64,000 nt of DNA, taken from assembly GCF_900112525.1 (NCBI RefSeq), contig NZ_FOMD01000001.1, forward strand, positions 1,116,001 to 1,180,000, given 5' to 3'. This DNA comes from Klenkia taihuensis (GTDB lineage: Bacteria; Actinomycetota; Actinomycetes; Mycobacteriales; Geodermatophilaceae). This document shows positions 54,607 through 64,000 of this stretch, in pieces. The notes below the pieces were generated by a model. That model was not told the origin of the DNA. It did not search any database and saw only the letters and a program-made list of their open reading frames with translations. Position 1 is the stretch's first letter; each line of letters opens with the position of its first letter. The translations under genes were made by a program, and so were the position numbers.

Positions 54607-56225
54607 AGGCCCAGGGCCGCCGACATCTCGTCGCGCAGCCGGGCCAGGTCGGCGTCGCCCTGCGCGCGGGCGGCGGTGACGTCGTCACCGGGAACCGGGA
54701 CGACGGACTGCAGGTAGGCCTTGAGCTTGGGCTCGGTGCCGCTGGGCCGCACGACGACGCGCACGCCCTCGCCGGCCAGCCGGACGCCGTCGACCTCGGG
54801 CAGCAGGTCCTCGTAGATCACCGGCCGGCCCAGCAGCTGCACCGGCGGGGTGGCCCGCAGCCGGGCCATCGCACCGGAGATCAGCGACAGGTCGGTGACC
54901 CGGACCGAGAGCTGGCCGGTGGCGTGCAGGCCGTGCTCCCGGGCCAGGTCGTCGAGGCGGTCCAGCAGGGTGCGGCCCTCGGCGGCGAGCTCGGCGGCCA
55001 GCAGGGCCACGGCGAGGCAGGCGGAGATGCCGTCCTTGTCATGGGCCACCTGCGGGGTGACCGCGTAGCCCAGGGCCTCCTCGTAGCCGAACACCAGCGG
55101 CGCCGCGGCCGAGCCGGCCCGGATGATCCACTTGAACCCGGTGGGGGTCTCCTCGGTGGGCTGCCCGGCCGCCGCGGCGAGCTCGCCCAGCAGCGAGCCG
55201 CTGACCAGCGACCGGGCGTAGGTGCCGGCCACGCCGCGGCGCAGCAGCCAGTCGCCGAGCAGCGCACCGACCTCGTCGCCGGTGAGCTGCCGGCCGCCGC
55301 ACACCACCGAGCACCGGTCGGCATCGGGGTCCTCGGCCAGCGCGACGTCGGCGCCCACCCGCTCGGCGAGGGCGAGCAGCAGGTCGACGGCGCCGGGCTC
55401 CTCGGGGTTCGGGAAGGCGACGGTCGGGAAGTCGGGGTCGGGGTGCTCCTGCTCGACCACCGCGTGCAGCGGCGCGAACCCGGCGGCGGCGAACACCGCG
55501 CGGGTGGTCGCCGTCCCCACGCCGTGCATCGCGGTCGTGGCGACGACCAGCCGTTCCCGGCCGGGAACGCGGCCGGGCTCGAGTGCGGCGACGACGGCGG
55601 CGACGTAGTCGGCCTCGACGTCGTCGCCGAGGGTGGTCCACTCTTCGCCGAGCGGCAGCTCGGCGGCGGGCCCGGCCGCGGCGATGGCGGCCTCGATCTC
55701 GCGGTCGGCCGGCGGCACCAGCTGGGCGCCGTCGCCGAGGTAGACCTTGTAGCCGTTGTCCTGCGGCGGGTTGTGGCTGGCGGTGACCATCACCCCGGCC
55801 ACCGCGCCGCGGTGCCGGACGGCGAAGGACAGCACCGGGGTCGGCAGCGGCCGCGGCAGCACCTCGACGACGAACCCGGCGCCGGTGAGCACCTGCGCGG
55901 TGACCCGGGCGAACTCGTCGGAGCGGTGCCGGCCGTCGTAGCCGACCACCACGCCCTGCCCGGCGTGCCCGTGGTCGGCCAGGTACCGCCCCAGCCCGGC
56001 GGCGGCGCGGGCCACCACAGCGGCGTTCATGCCGCCCGGCCCGGCGCGCAGCGGACCGCGCAGGCCGGCGGTGCCGAAGGTCAGCGGCCCGGCGAACCGG
56101 TCGGCGAGCTCGGCGTCGGCCCGGTCGTCGCCGGCGTCGAGCAGTGCCTGCAGCTCGGCCCGGTCACCCGGGTGCGGGTCGCCGGCGACCCACTCCTCGA
56201 CGGTCGCCCGGTCGACCCCGGTCAC
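54603..56225 (-). CDS. Phospho-sugar mutase, PGM2-like (PmmB); candidate phosphopentomutase
   Basis: A 540-aa alpha-D-phosphohexomutase-superfamily enzyme. Domain 1 starts with FGTAGLRGPLRAGPGGMN (PGM2-type). The catalytic phospho-Ser loop is TASHNPPQDNGYKVY, the metal loop EDPDADRC, the sugar loop GYEEALGY and the phosphate loop RPSGTEPKLKAY. Mycobacterial pmmB is likewise next to PNP. PGM2-like members can be phosphopentomutases. Here the operon with PNP, and no classical deoB in the window, suggest it converts (deoxy)ribose-1-P to 5-P for DeoC. Phosphomannomutase activity is the alternative. Confidence 0.88.
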   Translation of the reverse strand: MTGVDRATVEEWVAGDPHPGDRAELQALLDAGDDRADAELADRFAGPLTFGTAGLRGPLRAGPGGMNAAVVARAAAGLGRYLADHGHAGQGVVVGYDGRHRSDEFARVTAQVLTGAGFVVEVLPRPLPTPVLSFAVRHRGAVAGVMVTASHNPPQDNGYKVYLGDGAQLVPPADREIEAAIAAAGPAAELPLGEEWTTLGDDVEADYVAAVVAALEPGRVPGRERLVVATTAMHGVGTATTRAVFAAAGFAPLHAVVEQEHPDPDFPTVAFPNPEEPGAVDLLLALAERVGADVALAEDPDADRCSVVCGGRQLTGDEVGALLGDWLLRRGVAGTYARSLVSGSLLGELAAAAGQPTEETPTGFKWIIRAGSAAAPLVFGYEEALGYAVTPQVAHDKDGISACLAVALLAAELAAEGRTLLDRLDDLAREHGLHATGQLSVRVTDLSLISGAMARLRATPPVQLLGRPVIYEDLLPEVDGVRLAGEGVRVVVRPSGTEPKLKAYLQSVVPVPGDDVTAARAQGDADLARLRDEMSAALGL

Positions 56226-57052
56226 GGCTGCTGGGCGCGGGCCGCCACCGCGTCGACCGCGAAGTCGGGGCCGGCGTACTCCCCGCCGACCCGGTCGAAC
56301 TCGACCGTGCCCGGCGTGGGCTCACCGTGCGCGGCGGTGATCGCCTCGGCGTAGGCCTCGGCGTCGTCGGCCGGCGCGTAGCCCAGGGCCCGGGCGGAGG
56401 TGAGGTCCCACCAGCCGCGGGTGTTGGCCGAGATGCCCCACACCACGGCGAAGCCCGGGGAGGGCGCGGTGAGCGCGGCGTCGACGAGCGCCACGGTGTC
56501 GCTCGGGGACAGCCAGGTGGACAGGTGCCGCGGCGCCCGTGGTTCGGGCAGCGCCGAGCCGATCCGCAGGCAGACGACGTCCATGCCGTAGCGGTCGACG
56601 TAGAGCGAGCCGAGGGCCTCCATCGCCACCTTGGAGACCCCGTAGTAGGTGTCCGGGCGCGGCTGGGCGTCGGTCTGCGCGTTCTCCACCCGCGGGGACA
56701 TGCCGGTCGCGTGGTTGCTGCTGGCCAGCACCACCCGGCGCACGCCGGCGCGGCGGGCGGCCTCGAGGGCGACGTAGGTGCCCTCGACGTTGGCGTGCTT
56801 GATGGCCTCCCACGAGGACTCGGTGGCGATGCCGGCCATGTGCACCAGCGCGCCCGCCCCCTGCGCGGCGGCGGTGACGGCGTCCAGGTCGGTGGCGTCG
56901 GCGACCAGGTGCTCCTCGCCGGGCCGGGGCTCGGCGATCTCCACGACGTCCAGCGAGCGCAGCGCGTGCCCGCGCTCGGGCAGGCCCTCGCGCAGCAGCG
57001 TGCCGATGTAGCCCGCGGCGCCGGTCAGCAGGACCGGGCCGGCGGTGCTCAC
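56222..57052 (-). CDS. NAD-dependent epimerase/dehydratase (uronate-dehydrogenase-like SDR)
   Basis: A 276-aa extended SDR. NAD loop [31 protein letters not shown] and catalytic [14 protein letters not shown]. The SSNHxxG and YYGxSK combination is like uronate dehydrogenases, though sugar-nucleotide enzymes share it. Coupled by GTGA overlaps to PNP before and the mutase after. A sugar oxidation or epimerisation tied to nucleoside-derived sugars is possible. Confidence 0.82.
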   Translation of the reverse strand: MSTAGPVLLTGAAGYIGTLLREGLPERGHALRSLDVVEIAEPRPGEEHLVADATDLDAVTAAAQGAGALVHMAGIATESSWEAIKHANVEGTYVALEAARRAGVRRVVLASSNHATGMSPRVENAQTDAQPRPDTYYGVSKVAMEALGSLYVDRYGMDVVCLRIGSALPEPRAPRHLSTWLSPSDTVALVDAALTAPSPGFAVVWGISANTRGWWDLTSARALGYAPADDAEAYAEAITAAHGEPTPGTVEFDRVGGEYAGPDFAVDAVAARAQQP

Positions 57053-57867
57053 GAGCGGCCGATCAGGTCGACGAGGAAGGCGCCCAGCCGGGTGGCGGCG
57101 GCCTTGCCCGCGGCGAGCACCTCGTGGTGGTCCAGCGGCTCGCCGGTCATCCCGGCCGCGGCGTTGGTGACCATCGACAGCCCGAAGACCTCCATGCCCT
57201 CGGCGCGGGCGGCGATGGCCTCCAGGGCGGTGCTCATGCCGACCAGGTCGGCGCCGAGCGCGCCCAGCATCCGGATCTCGGCCGGGGTCTCGAAGTGCGG
57301 GCCGGGCAGCGCGGCGTAGACGCCCTCGACCAGCGACGGGTCGATCTGCTGCGCCAGCGCGCGGAGCCGGGGGGAGTACAGGTCGGTCAGGTCGACGAAG
57401 CGGGCGCCCACCAGCGGGGAGCGGGCGGTGAGGTTGAGGTGGTCGCTGATGACCACGGCCTGGCCGACGGAGTGCTGGGGGGAGAGCCCGCCGGCGGCGT
57501 TGGTGAGCAGCACGGTGCGCACGCCGGCGGCGGCCGCCGTCCGCACGCCGTGGACCACCGGCTCGACCCCGCGGCCCTCGTAGAGGTGGGTGCGGCCCAG
57601 GAACAGCAGCACCTTGTGGTCGCCGACGGCGACCGAGCGGATCTCCCCGCCGTGGCCCTGCACGGTGGGCGCGGCGAAGCCGGGCAGCTCGCCGATGCCG
57701 ACGCTGGCCAGCGTCTCGCCGAACGCGTCGGCCGCCGGTGCCCAGCCCGAGCCCATCACGACGGCGGTGTCGTGGCCCTCGCCGAGCGCGGCGACCAGGT
57801 CGTCGGCGGCGCGTCGGGCGAGGGCGGCGGGGTCGGAGGGGGAGGTCGGGGTGCTGGTCTCGCTCAC
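57049..57867 (-). CDS. punA: Purine nucleoside phosphorylase, trimeric type
   Basis: A 272-aa trimeric (low-molecular-mass) PNP splitting inosine/guanosine into base and ribose-1-phosphate. Signatures: VMGSGWAP (phosphate Ser), [10 protein letters not shown] (catalytic His), [21 protein letters not shown] (base-site Glu) and [13 protein letters not shown], then MVTNAAAG (Asn). GTG with TAGCGT exactly 7 nt upstream: leaderless. Heads the four-gene operon PNP-SDR-mutase-DedA. Confidence 0.94.
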   Translation of the reverse strand: MSETSTPTSPSDPAALARRAADDLVAALGEGHDTAVVMGSGWAPAADAFGETLASVGIGELPGFAAPTVQGHGGEIRSVAVGDHKVLLFLGRTHLYEGRGVEPVVHGVRTAAAAGVRTVLLTNAAGGLSPQHSVGQAVVISDHLNLTARSPLVGARFVDLTDLYSPRLRALAQQIDPSLVEGVYAALPGPHFETPAEIRMLGALGADLVGMSTALEAIAARAEGMEVFGLSMVTNAAAGMTGEPLDHHEVLAAGKAAATRLGAFLVDLIGRS

Positions 57868-57905
57868 GGCCGTGACGCTAGCCGAGCACCCCGACGGTGG
57901 ACCGG

Positions 57906-57926
57906 GGATATCCACCGGGTATATCG
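57906..57926. promoter_or_regulatory. Candidate promoter/operator of the toxin-antitoxin pair
   Basis: An AT-rich patch in GC-rich surroundings with an inverted repeat GATAT / ATATC about 10 nt apart and a TATATC -10-like hexamer. TA operons are usually self-repressed through such sites. Confidence 0.4.
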
Positions 57927-57954
57927 TCGGCGACCCACGAGGGAGGTGGTCGCG

Positions 57955-58161
57955 GTGGCCAAGACGCTGGTCGACATCCCGGCCGAGAAGCTGGCCGAGG
58001 CCCAGGCGGTGCTCGGCACGACGTCCAAGCGGTCCACCGTCGAGGCGGCGCTGGACCTGGTGCTCATGCAGGCGCGGCAGCGGGCGATGATCGAGGCGGT
58101 GGCCGCGGGGGAGGTCTTCCCGGACTTCGACGCCGAGTTCTTGGCGAAGGTCCGTGCCTGA
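57955..58161 (+). CDS. VapB-type antitoxin
   Basis: A 68-aa protein beginning [20 protein letters not shown] and continuing [20 protein letters not shown], a ribbon-helix-helix pattern of the VapB class (type II TA). The tail [17 protein letters not shown] would wrap the toxin. GTG 57955 is preferred over GTG 57946 because GGGAGG sits 8 nt upstream. It overlaps the toxin gene by 8 nt. Confidence 0.85.
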   Translation: MAKTLVDIPAEKLAEAQAVLGTTSKRSTVEAALDLVLMQARQRAMIEAVAAGEVFPDFDAEFLAKVRA

Positions 58162-58579
58162 GGCGGTCCTGGACAACTCGGCGTACGCGCGCATCCGCAC
58201 CACCCCGGCGGTGCGGGACGCGGTGCTCGAGTACGTCGGCTCACCGCTGCACACGCTCCGGTCCGTGCTGGTCCAGCGGATGGAGATCGGGGTGAGCGCT
58301 CGCGACGTCGCGGAGTACGACGCAGGCATGTCGGTCCTGGCGGGCATGCCCGTGCTGCCCCAGACCGACGCCGTCGTGGCGGTCGCACACGAGATGCAGC
58401 GAGCCCTGGTGCAGCGGGGCACGCACCGCGGCCCGAAGGTCGTCGACGTGGTCATCGCGGCGACGGCGCTCGTGCACGACGCCGAGGTGCTGCACTACGA
58501 CGCCGACTACGACCTGATCGCCGACGCCGAACCCCGGCTCCGCACGCGCTGGGTCGTGCCCCGGGGCAGCGTGGCCTGA
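58154..58579 (+). CDS. PIN-domain ribonuclease toxin (VapC-type)
   Basis: A 141-aa PIN-domain protein. Acidic residues expected for the Mg site are present: D7 in [11 protein letters not shown] in [11 protein letters not shown] in [11 protein letters not shown] and D in [10 protein letters not shown]. It should cleave RNA unless held by the antitoxin just upstream. GTG start lies inside the end of the antitoxin gene, so the two are translated together. Confidence 0.88.
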   Translation: MPEAVLDNSAYARIRTTPAVRDAVLEYVGSPLHTLRSVLVQRMEIGVSARDVAEYDAGMSVLAGMPVLPQTDAVVAVAHEMQRALVQRGTHRGPKVVDVVIAATALVHDAEVLHYDADYDLIADAEPRLRTRWVVPRGSVA

Positions 58580-58618
58580 CGACCTGCCCGGAGACCGGGC
58601 AGCTCCTAGACTCGCCCG

Positions 58619-59755
58619 GTGCAGATCCGCTTCACGTCGTCCGAGCGCGCGAGCCTGGGGGTGGAGTGGGAGCTGCAGCTGGTCGACCGCGAGACCCGCC
58701 AGCTGACCTCCGGCGCCAACGAGATCCTCGCCGAGCTCACGCCCGAGGGTGCCGAGGAGCACCCGAAGGCCAAGCACGAGCTGCTGCAGTCGACCATCGA
58801 GATCATCACCGGCATCTGCGGCACCGTCGCCGAGGCCAAGGCCGACCTGGCCGGCACCCTGGCCGAGGTGGTCGAGGCCGCCGACCGGCGCGGGCTCGGC
58901 GTGCTGTGCGCCGGCACCCACCCGATCACCGACTGGCAGACCCAGGACATCTCCCCGAAGGAGCGCTACGCGCAGCTGGTGGAGAAGATGCAGTGGCTGG
59001 CCCGCCGGCTGCAGATCTTCGGCGTCCACGTGCACGTCGGCGTCCGGTCGCCGGACAAGATCATCCCGATCGTCAACGCGCTGACCCAGTACGTGCCGCA
59101 CTTCCTCGCACTGTCGGCGTCCTCGCCGTACTGGGTGGGCGCGGACACCGGCCTGGCCAGCGCCCGGTCCAAGGTGTTCGAGGGCATGCCGACCGCCGGC
59201 CTGCCCTACCAGCTGTCGGGCTGGGACGGGTTCGAGGACTACATGGAGACGCTCATCTCCACGCACGCCATCGAGAGCGTCCGCGAGGTCTGGTGGGACA
59301 TCCGCCCGCACCCGGACTTCGGCACGGTCGAGCTGCGCATCTGCGACGGCCTGCCCACCCTCGACGAGATCGGCGCGGTGGCCGCGATGAGCCAGTGCCT
59401 GGTCGAGCGGTTCGACCGCGAGATCGACCGCGGCTACACCCTGCCGGTGCCGGCGAGCTGGGTGCTGCGCGAGAACAAGTGGCGGGCGGCCCGCTACGGC
59501 CTGGACGCCGAGATCATCGTCGACGACCGGGGCACGGTCCGGCCGGTGCGCGAGGCGCTGACCGACCTCGTCGACGACCTCATGCCGACCGCCAAGCGGC
59601 TGGACTGCGCCGCCGAGCTCGCCGACGTGCTGCGCATCCTCGAGGTGGGCGGGTCCTACCAGCGGCAGCGCGCCGTCGCCGCGGCGCACGACGGCCGGCT
59701 GGAGCCCGTGGTGGACAGCCTGCTCGCCGAGCTGCGGGACGGGCTGCCCGGGTGA
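58619..59755 (+). CDS. Carboxylate-amine ligase, YbdK type (GCS2 family)
   Basis: A 378-aa ATP-dependent ligase of the glutamate-cysteine-ligase-like family. SLGVEWELQLVD starts the fold, GTHPITDW, VHVHVGVRS and WWDIRPHPDFGTVELRICDGLP form the active site. Weak glutamate-cysteine ligase activity is known for YbdK; mycothiol organisms do not need glutathione, so the true product is open. GTG follows TAGACT by 6 nt. Coupled (GTGA) to an amidohydrolase. Confidence 0.9.
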   Translation: MQIRFTSSERASLGVEWELQLVDRETRQLTSGANEILAELTPEGAEEHPKAKHELLQSTIEIITGICGTVAEAKADLAGTLAEVVEAADRRGLGVLCAGTHPITDWQTQDISPKERYAQLVEKMQWLARRLQIFGVHVHVGVRSPDKIIPIVNALTQYVPHFLALSASSPYWVGADTGLASARSKVFEGMPTAGLPYQLSGWDGFEDYMETLISTHAIESVREVWWDIRPHPDFGTVELRICDGLPTLDEIGAVAAMSQCLVERFDREIDRGYTLPVPASWVLRENKWRAARYGLDAEIIVDDRGTVRPVREALTDLVDDLMPTAKRLDCAAELADVLRILEVGGSYQRQRAVAAAHDGRLEPVVDSLLAELRDGLPG

Positions 59756-60969
59756 GCGACCCCGACACCGACGCAGGGACCGTCGACCGCTGGGTCGCCG
59801 CGCACCACGACGAGCTGGTGGCCACCCGCCGGCACCTGCACGCCCACCCCGAGCTCGGGTTCGCCGAGCACGAGACCACCGCCTACCTGGAGCGCCAGCT
59901 GCGCCGGGCCGGGCTGCCCACCCGCCGGCTGCCCGGTGGGACCGGGCTGGTCTGCGACGTCGGCACCGACGGCCCGGTGACCGTGCTGCGCGCCGACATC
60001 GACGCGCTGCCGCTGGCCGACCTCAAGGACGTGCCCTACGCCTCCACCCGGCCGGGCATGTGCCACGCCTGCGGGCACGACGTGCACACCACCGTCCTGC
60101 TCGGCGTCGCCCGGGCGCTGGCCACGCTGCCCGACCTGCCCGGCACGGTGCGCTGCGTCTTCCAGCCGGCCGAGGAGCAGGTGCCCGGTGGCGCGCTGCA
60201 GGTGCTCGAGGCCGGGGTGCTCGACGGCGCCGTCCGGGCCTTCGCGCTGCACTGCGACCCGTCGGTGCCGGCCGGGCGGGTCGGGCTGCGCACCGGCTCG
60301 ATCACCGCGGCCTGCGACCGGATCGAGGTCACCCTCACCGGCCCGGGCGGGCACACCGCGCGGCCGCAGCTGACCGTCGACCTGGTGCACGCCCTGGCCC
60401 GGGTGGTCACCGAGGTGCCCGGCCTGCTGTCCCGGCAGGTGGACCCGCGCGCGGCGCTGTCGCTGGTCTGGGGGTCGGTGGACGCCGGGGTCGCGGCCAA
60501 CGCCATCCCGCAGACCGGGTCGCTGCGCGGCACGCTGCGGGTGCTGGACCGCAGCGTCTGGGAGGGCGCCGAGGAGCTGGTCCGCCGCCTGGTGCACCGG
60601 GTGGGGGAGGACTCCGGTGCCGCCGTCGAGGTCGAGTACGTGCGCGGCGTGCCCCCGGTGGTCAACGACCCCCGCGGCGTCGCGCTGCTGCGCACCGCGG
60701 CCATCGAGACCGTCGGCGCCGAGGGGGTCGTGCAGTCCCCGCAGAGCATGGGCGGGGAGGACTTCGGCTGGTTCGCCGAACGGCTCCCGATCGCCCTGGC
60801 CCGGCTGGGCACCCACGGCAGTGACCTCGGCGGACCTGCCCGGGATCTCCACCAGGGCACCTTCGACGTCGACGAGCGGGCGATCGGCGTCGGGGTCCGG
60901 CTGATGGCGCGCACCGCGCTGCACGCGCTGGCCGCCGACGTGCCTGCCTCCACGGGCAGTCAGGTGTGA
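59752..60969 (+). CDS. M20-family amidohydrolase/peptidase
   Basis: A 405-aa zinc hydrolase of the amidohydrolase (HipO/AbgA-like) M20 group. LHAHPELGFAEHET starts the protein. Metal ligands: CHACGHDVH, QPAEEQVPGGA (Glu pair, catalytic Glu), LHCDP and a late HQGTF. The dimerisation lid lies between about 185 and 300. Such enzymes remove acyl groups from amino acids or peptides. GTG overlaps the ligase stop: ligase plus hydrolase may make and break the same amide. Confidence 0.9.
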   Translation: MSDPDTDAGTVDRWVAAHHDELVATRRHLHAHPELGFAEHETTAYLERQLRRAGLPTRRLPGGTGLVCDVGTDGPVTVLRADIDALPLADLKDVPYASTRPGMCHACGHDVHTTVLLGVARALATLPDLPGTVRCVFQPAEEQVPGGALQVLEAGVLDGAVRAFALHCDPSVPAGRVGLRTGSITAACDRIEVTLTGPGGHTARPQLTVDLVHALARVVTEVPGLLSRQVDPRAALSLVWGSVDAGVAANAIPQTGSLRGTLRVLDRSVWEGAEELVRRLVHRVGEDSGAAVEVEYVRGVPPVVNDPRGVALLRTAAIETVGAEGVVQSPQSMGGEDFGWFAERLPIALARLGTHGSDLGGPARDLHQGTFDVDERAIGVGVRLMARTALHALAADVPASTGSQV

Positions 60970-61057
60970 CCGTCCCGACATCCGCCAGCCGCGCCGCCGT
61001 CGGACCCATCCGGTAGACACAGCGGCGACGCCCTCGCAGGAGAACGGTGATTCGACG

Positions 61058-62944
61058 ATGAGCCACCCCGCCCCCGAGTCCGAGCCGGTCGCCGCCCCCG
61101 ACGACCCGCCGGCCCCCGACGCCCTCGTGCTCGCCGGGGAGTTCCCCCCGGTCGACCGCGACCGGTGGCGCGAGCTGGTGGCCGGGGTGCTGCGCAAGGC
61201 CGGCCGCGAGGACCTGCCCGACCCGGTCGAGGACGCCCTGCGCCGGACCGTGGCCACCGGTGTCTCGGTGGCGCCGCTGTACACCGCGGCCGACGTCGCG
61301 GACCTGCCCGACCCGGGTGCACCGGGGCTACCGCCGTTCGTCCGCGGGTCACGGGTGGTCCGCCCGGCGCCGTCGGCGGCCGACGGGCAGGCCGCGACGT
61401 CGACGCCGGCGGGCTGGGACGTCCGCCAGCGGCACGCCGACCCCGACGTGGGGACGACGAAGGACGCGATCGGCGCCGACCTGGAGAACGGCGTCACCTC
61501 GCTGTGGCTGGTGCTGGGCGAGGGCGGCGTGCCGGTGGAGGCACTGGGCGAGGTGCTCGACGGGGTGCTGCTGGACCTGGCGCCGGTGACCCTGCAGGGC
61601 GGGGTAGCCGCGGCCGAGGCGTTCCTGTCCCTCGTGGGTGACCGCCCGCTGGCGCCGGGGGGCACCCTGGGCCTGGACCCGCTGGGCGACCAGGCCCGCA
61701 CCGGGGTCCCCGCCGACCTGTCCGGGCTGGGCGGGTGGGCCCGCCGGGCCGCGGCGCACGGTGACCTGCGGGCGGTGGTCGTGGACGCGACCGTGGTGCA
61801 CGAGGCCGGGGCGACCGCGGTGGAGGAGCTGGCCTGCGCGCTGTCGAGCGGGGTGGCCTACCTGCGGGCGCTCACCGGGGACGGGCTGCCGGTCGAGGAG
61901 GCGGCCCGGGCGCTGGAGTTCCGGTTCGCCGCCACGGCCGACCAGTTCACGACGATCGCGATGCTGCGGGCGGCGCGGCGGCTGTGGGACCGGGTGGGCG
62001 AGGCCTCCGGCGTCCCGGCCGCCGACCGCGGGATGCGGCAGCACGCGGTGACGTCGTCGGTCATGGTGACCGCACGCGACCCGTGGGTGAACATGCTGCG
62101 CACCACCGTCGCCGCGTTCGCCGCAGGGGTCGGCGGGGCGGACGCGATCACGGTGGCCCCGTTCGACGCCGCGCTGGGTCTGCCCGACCCCTTCGCGCGG
62201 CGGATCGCCCGGAACACGCAGTCGCTGCTGCTGGAGGAGAGCCACCTCGGCCGGGTGCTCGACCCGGCCGGGGGCTCCTGGTACGTGGAGTCGCTGACCG
62301 ACGCGCTGGCGCACGCGGCGTGGGAGCTGTTCACCGAGCTGGAGCGGGCCGGTGGGTACGCCGCGGCGCTGTCCTCGGGGCTGGTCGCGGAGAGGACCGC
62401 CGCCGCGTGGGCCGCCAGGTCGGGGCGGCTCGCCACCCGCGAGGACGCGATCACGGGCGTGAGCGAGTTCCCGAACATCGCGGAGAAGCTGCCCGACCGG
62501 CGTCCGGCCCCCGCCGTCGCCTCCGGGGGCGGGCTGCCCCGGGTGCGCGCGGCGCAGGTCTTCGAGGACCTGCGCGACCGCGCGGAGGAACCGGCCGACC
62601 GTCCGGCGGTGTACCTGGCGACCCTGGGGAAGCCGGCCGCGCACACCGCGCGGCTGACCTTCGCCACCAACCTCTTCCAGGCCGGGGGGCTGGCGACGCC
62701 GTCCGGCGACGGGGCGTCCGGGCTGGGTGGGGCGACCGTGGCCTGCATCTGCGGGTCGGACAAGGACTACGGCGGTGCGGCCGCCCTCGCCGCCGAGCTC
62801 CGGGAGGCCGGGGCGTCGCGCATCTGGCTGGCCGGGAAGCCCGACCTGGCCGTCGAGGGCGTCGACGGCTACGTGTTCGCCGGCTGCGACGCCGTCGACG
62901 TCCTGACCACCACCCTCGACGAGCTGCTGGGAGCACGGGCATGA
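61058..62944 (+). CDS. mutA: Methylmalonyl-CoA mutase small subunit
   Basis: A 628-aa non-catalytic subunit of the B12-dependent mutase that interconverts methylmalonyl-CoA and succinyl-CoA. It has the TIM-barrel half ([55 protein letters not shown]) and a C-terminal flavodoxin-like domain ([25 protein letters not shown]) that lacks the DxHxxG cobalamin-His motif, as expected for MutA. ATG overlaps mutB by ATGA. The product joins the TCA cycle at the step handled by sucCD. Confidence 0.94.
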   Translation: MSHPAPESEPVAAPDDPPAPDALVLAGEFPPVDRDRWRELVAGVLRKAGREDLPDPVEDALRRTVATGVSVAPLYTAADVADLPDPGAPGLPPFVRGSRVVRPAPSAADGQAATSTPAGWDVRQRHADPDVGTTKDAIGADLENGVTSLWLVLGEGGVPVEALGEVLDGVLLDLAPVTLQGGVAAAEAFLSLVGDRPLAPGGTLGLDPLGDQARTGVPADLSGLGGWARRAAAHGDLRAVVVDATVVHEAGATAVEELACALSSGVAYLRALTGDGLPVEEAARALEFRFAATADQFTTIAMLRAARRLWDRVGEASGVPAADRGMRQHAVTSSVMVTARDPWVNMLRTTVAAFAAGVGGADAITVAPFDAALGLPDPFARRIARNTQSLLLEESHLGRVLDPAGGSWYVESLTDALAHAAWELFTELERAGGYAAALSSGLVAERTAAAWAARSGRLATREDAITGVSEFPNIAEKLPDRRPAPAVASGGGLPRVRAAQVFEDLRDRAEEPADRPAVYLATLGKPAAHTARLTFATNLFQAGGLATPSGDGASGLGGATVACICGSDKDYGGAAALAAELREAGASRIWLAGKPDLAVEGVDGYVFAGCDAVDVLTTTLDELLGARA

Positions 62945-64000
62945 GCGCGATCCCCGACTTCGGGTCCTTGGAGCTGGGCACCCCGGCGCAGGCCGCGTCG
63001 GCTGCGGACTGGGCGGCGGAGTTCGCCTCGCGGACCGGTCGGTCGGTGGGGGAGGCGGCGTGGGAGACGCCCGAGGGCATCGAGGTGCCCCCGCTGCTCA
63101 CCGCGGACGACCTCGAGGGCCTGGACTTCCTGGACGGGTACCCGGGCCTGCCGCCCTACGGCCGCGGGCCCTACCCGACGATGTACACCACCCAGCCGTG
63201 GACGGTGCGCCAGTACGCGGGGTTCTCCACCGCGGCGGCGTCCAACGCCTTCTACCGGCGGAACCTGGCGGCGGGCCAGAAGGGCCTGTCGGTGGCCTTC
63301 GACCTGCCCACCCACCGGGGCTACGACTCCGACCACCCGCGGGTGCCCGGCGACGTCGGCATGGCCGGGGTGGCCATCGACTCCATCTACGACATGCGGC
63401 AGCTCTTCGACGGCATCCCGCTGGACCGGATGAGCGTGTCGATGACCATGAACGGCGCCGTGCTGCCGGTGCTCGCGCTCTACATCGTGGCCGCCGAGGA
63501 GCAGGGGGTGGCGCCGGAGCAGCTGTCGGGGACCATCCAGAACGACATCCTCAAGGAGTTCATGGTCCGCAACACCTACATCTACCCCCCGGGGCCCTCG
63601 ATGCAGGTGATCAGCGACATCTTCGCCTACACGTCGCAGCGGATGCCCCGGTTCAACTCGATCTCGATCTCCGGGTACCACATCCAGGAGGCGGGGGCGA
63701 CGGCCGACCTGGAACTGGCCTACACGCTCGCCGACGGGGTGGAGTACCTCAAGGCGGGCCGCGAGGCCGGGCTGGACGTCGACGCCTTCGCCCCCCGGTT
63801 GAGCTTCTTCTGGGGCATCGGCATGAACTTCTTCATGGAGGTCGCCAAGCTCCGCGCCGGCCGGCTGCTGTGGGCCAAGCTGGTGGAGCGCGAGGGCGCG
63901 ACCAACCCCAAGTCGCTGTCGCTGCGCACGCACTCGCAGACCTCGGGCTGGTCGCTGACCGCGCAGGACGTCTACAACAACGTCGTCCGCACCTGCGTGG
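62941..64000 (+). CDS. mutB: Methylmalonyl-CoA mutase large subunit (3' truncated)
   Basis: The first about 353 codons of the catalytic subunit; the rest is beyond the window. It reads [15 protein letters not shown]..., then [25 protein letters not shown] (the substrate-tyrosine region), [76 protein letters not shown] and [21 protein letters not shown]. All match MutB. ATGA overlap with mutA gives equal expression. The B12-binding C-terminus cannot be seen here. Confidence 0.95.
   Translation, partial: MSAIPDFGSLELGTPAQAASAADWAAEFASRTGRSVGEAAWETPEGIEVPPLLTADDLEGLDFLDGYPGLPPYGRGPYPTMYTTQPWTVRQYAGFSTAAASNAFYRRNLAAGQKGLSVAFDLPTHRGYDSDHPRVPGDVGMAGVAIDSIYDMRQLFDGIPLDRMSVSMTMNGAVLPVLALYIVAAEEQGVAPEQLSGTIQNDILKEFMVRNTYIYPPGPSMQVISDIFAYTSQRMPRFNSISISGYHIQEAGATADLELAYTLADGVEYLKAGREAGLDVDAFAPRLSFFWGIGMNFFMEVAKLRAGRLLWAKLVEREGATNPKSLSLRTHSQTSGWSLTAQDVYNNVVRTCV

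Noticed and set aside
60970-61057. Cobalamin riboswitch before mutA
   Set aside because: The gap is only 88 bp and has no B12-box.

Overview
The window is very GC-rich DNA, densely coded on both strands. GTG starts and 4-nt start/stop overlaps are common. Many genes have a TAnnnT-like -10 hexamer only 6-8 nt before the start codon, which is the leaderless-mRNA architecture of Actinobacteria. Gene content and order (chorismate mutase / uvrD1 / M23 peptidase / sucCD / DUF5336 / DUF6350 / purNH, then icd ... trpS / YihY / DacB, then cdd / deoA / add / upp / pmmB / PNP) match two blocks of the Mycobacterium chromosome as I remember it. The style of dispersed palindromes and the DUF559 gene suggest Geodermatophilaceae (Blastococcus / Geodermatophilus / Modestobacter / Klenkia-like). 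The family is inference; the phylum is secure. I saw no rRNA, tRNA, CRISPR array or intact insertion sequence.

Layout. 1-1.3 kb: end of a two-component system. 1.3-2.5 kb: a PIG-L deacetylase and chorismate mutase, the latter behind what looks like a complete Phe/Tyr ribosome-mediated attenuator. 2.6-12.5 kb: UvrD/PcrA helicase, a non-coding block with nested inverted repeats, M23 peptidase, lipase, membrane protein, CocE-type hydrolase, and sucC-sucD. 12.6-17.5 kb: a GYGQ-rich low-complexity membrane protein, DUF6350, purN and purH. 17.5-21.8 kb: folD, DUF3017, malate and isocitrate dehydrogenases. 21.8-22.95 kb: a DUF559 nuclease-like gene with the same long palindrome on each side. 22.9-31.3 kb: CAP protein, CNNM/CorC protein, galE, hisC/pat, trpS, 2H phosphoesterase, YihY and a D,D-carboxypeptidase whose 3' end overlaps yihY by 257 bp.

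31.6-57.9 kb is dominated by nucleoside uptake and catabolism. A BMP-type nucleoside ABC transporter is coupled to cdd and deoA; add follows. deoC is coupled to an aldehyde dehydrogenase and to a truncated, apparently non-catalytic ALDH paralogue. upp lies further on, and PNP is in a coupled operon with a PGM2-like phospho-sugar mutase that may act as the phosphopentomutase. Together these would import nucleosides, salvage bases, and convert (deoxy)ribose-1-phosphate to 5-phosphate, then to glyceraldehyde-3-phosphate plus acetaldehyde, then acetate. Between them sit an ABC-2 exporter, a DEAD-box helicase with a long leader, an acidic internally duplicated protein, a TetR/MFS efflux pair with a symmetric operator, and a SipW signal-peptidase cluster with two secreted proteins.

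57.9-64 kb: a VapBC-type toxin-antitoxin pair, a YbdK-type carboxylate-amine ligase coupled to an M20 amidohydrolase, and mutA-mutB of methylmalonyl-CoA mutase, with mutB running off the window.
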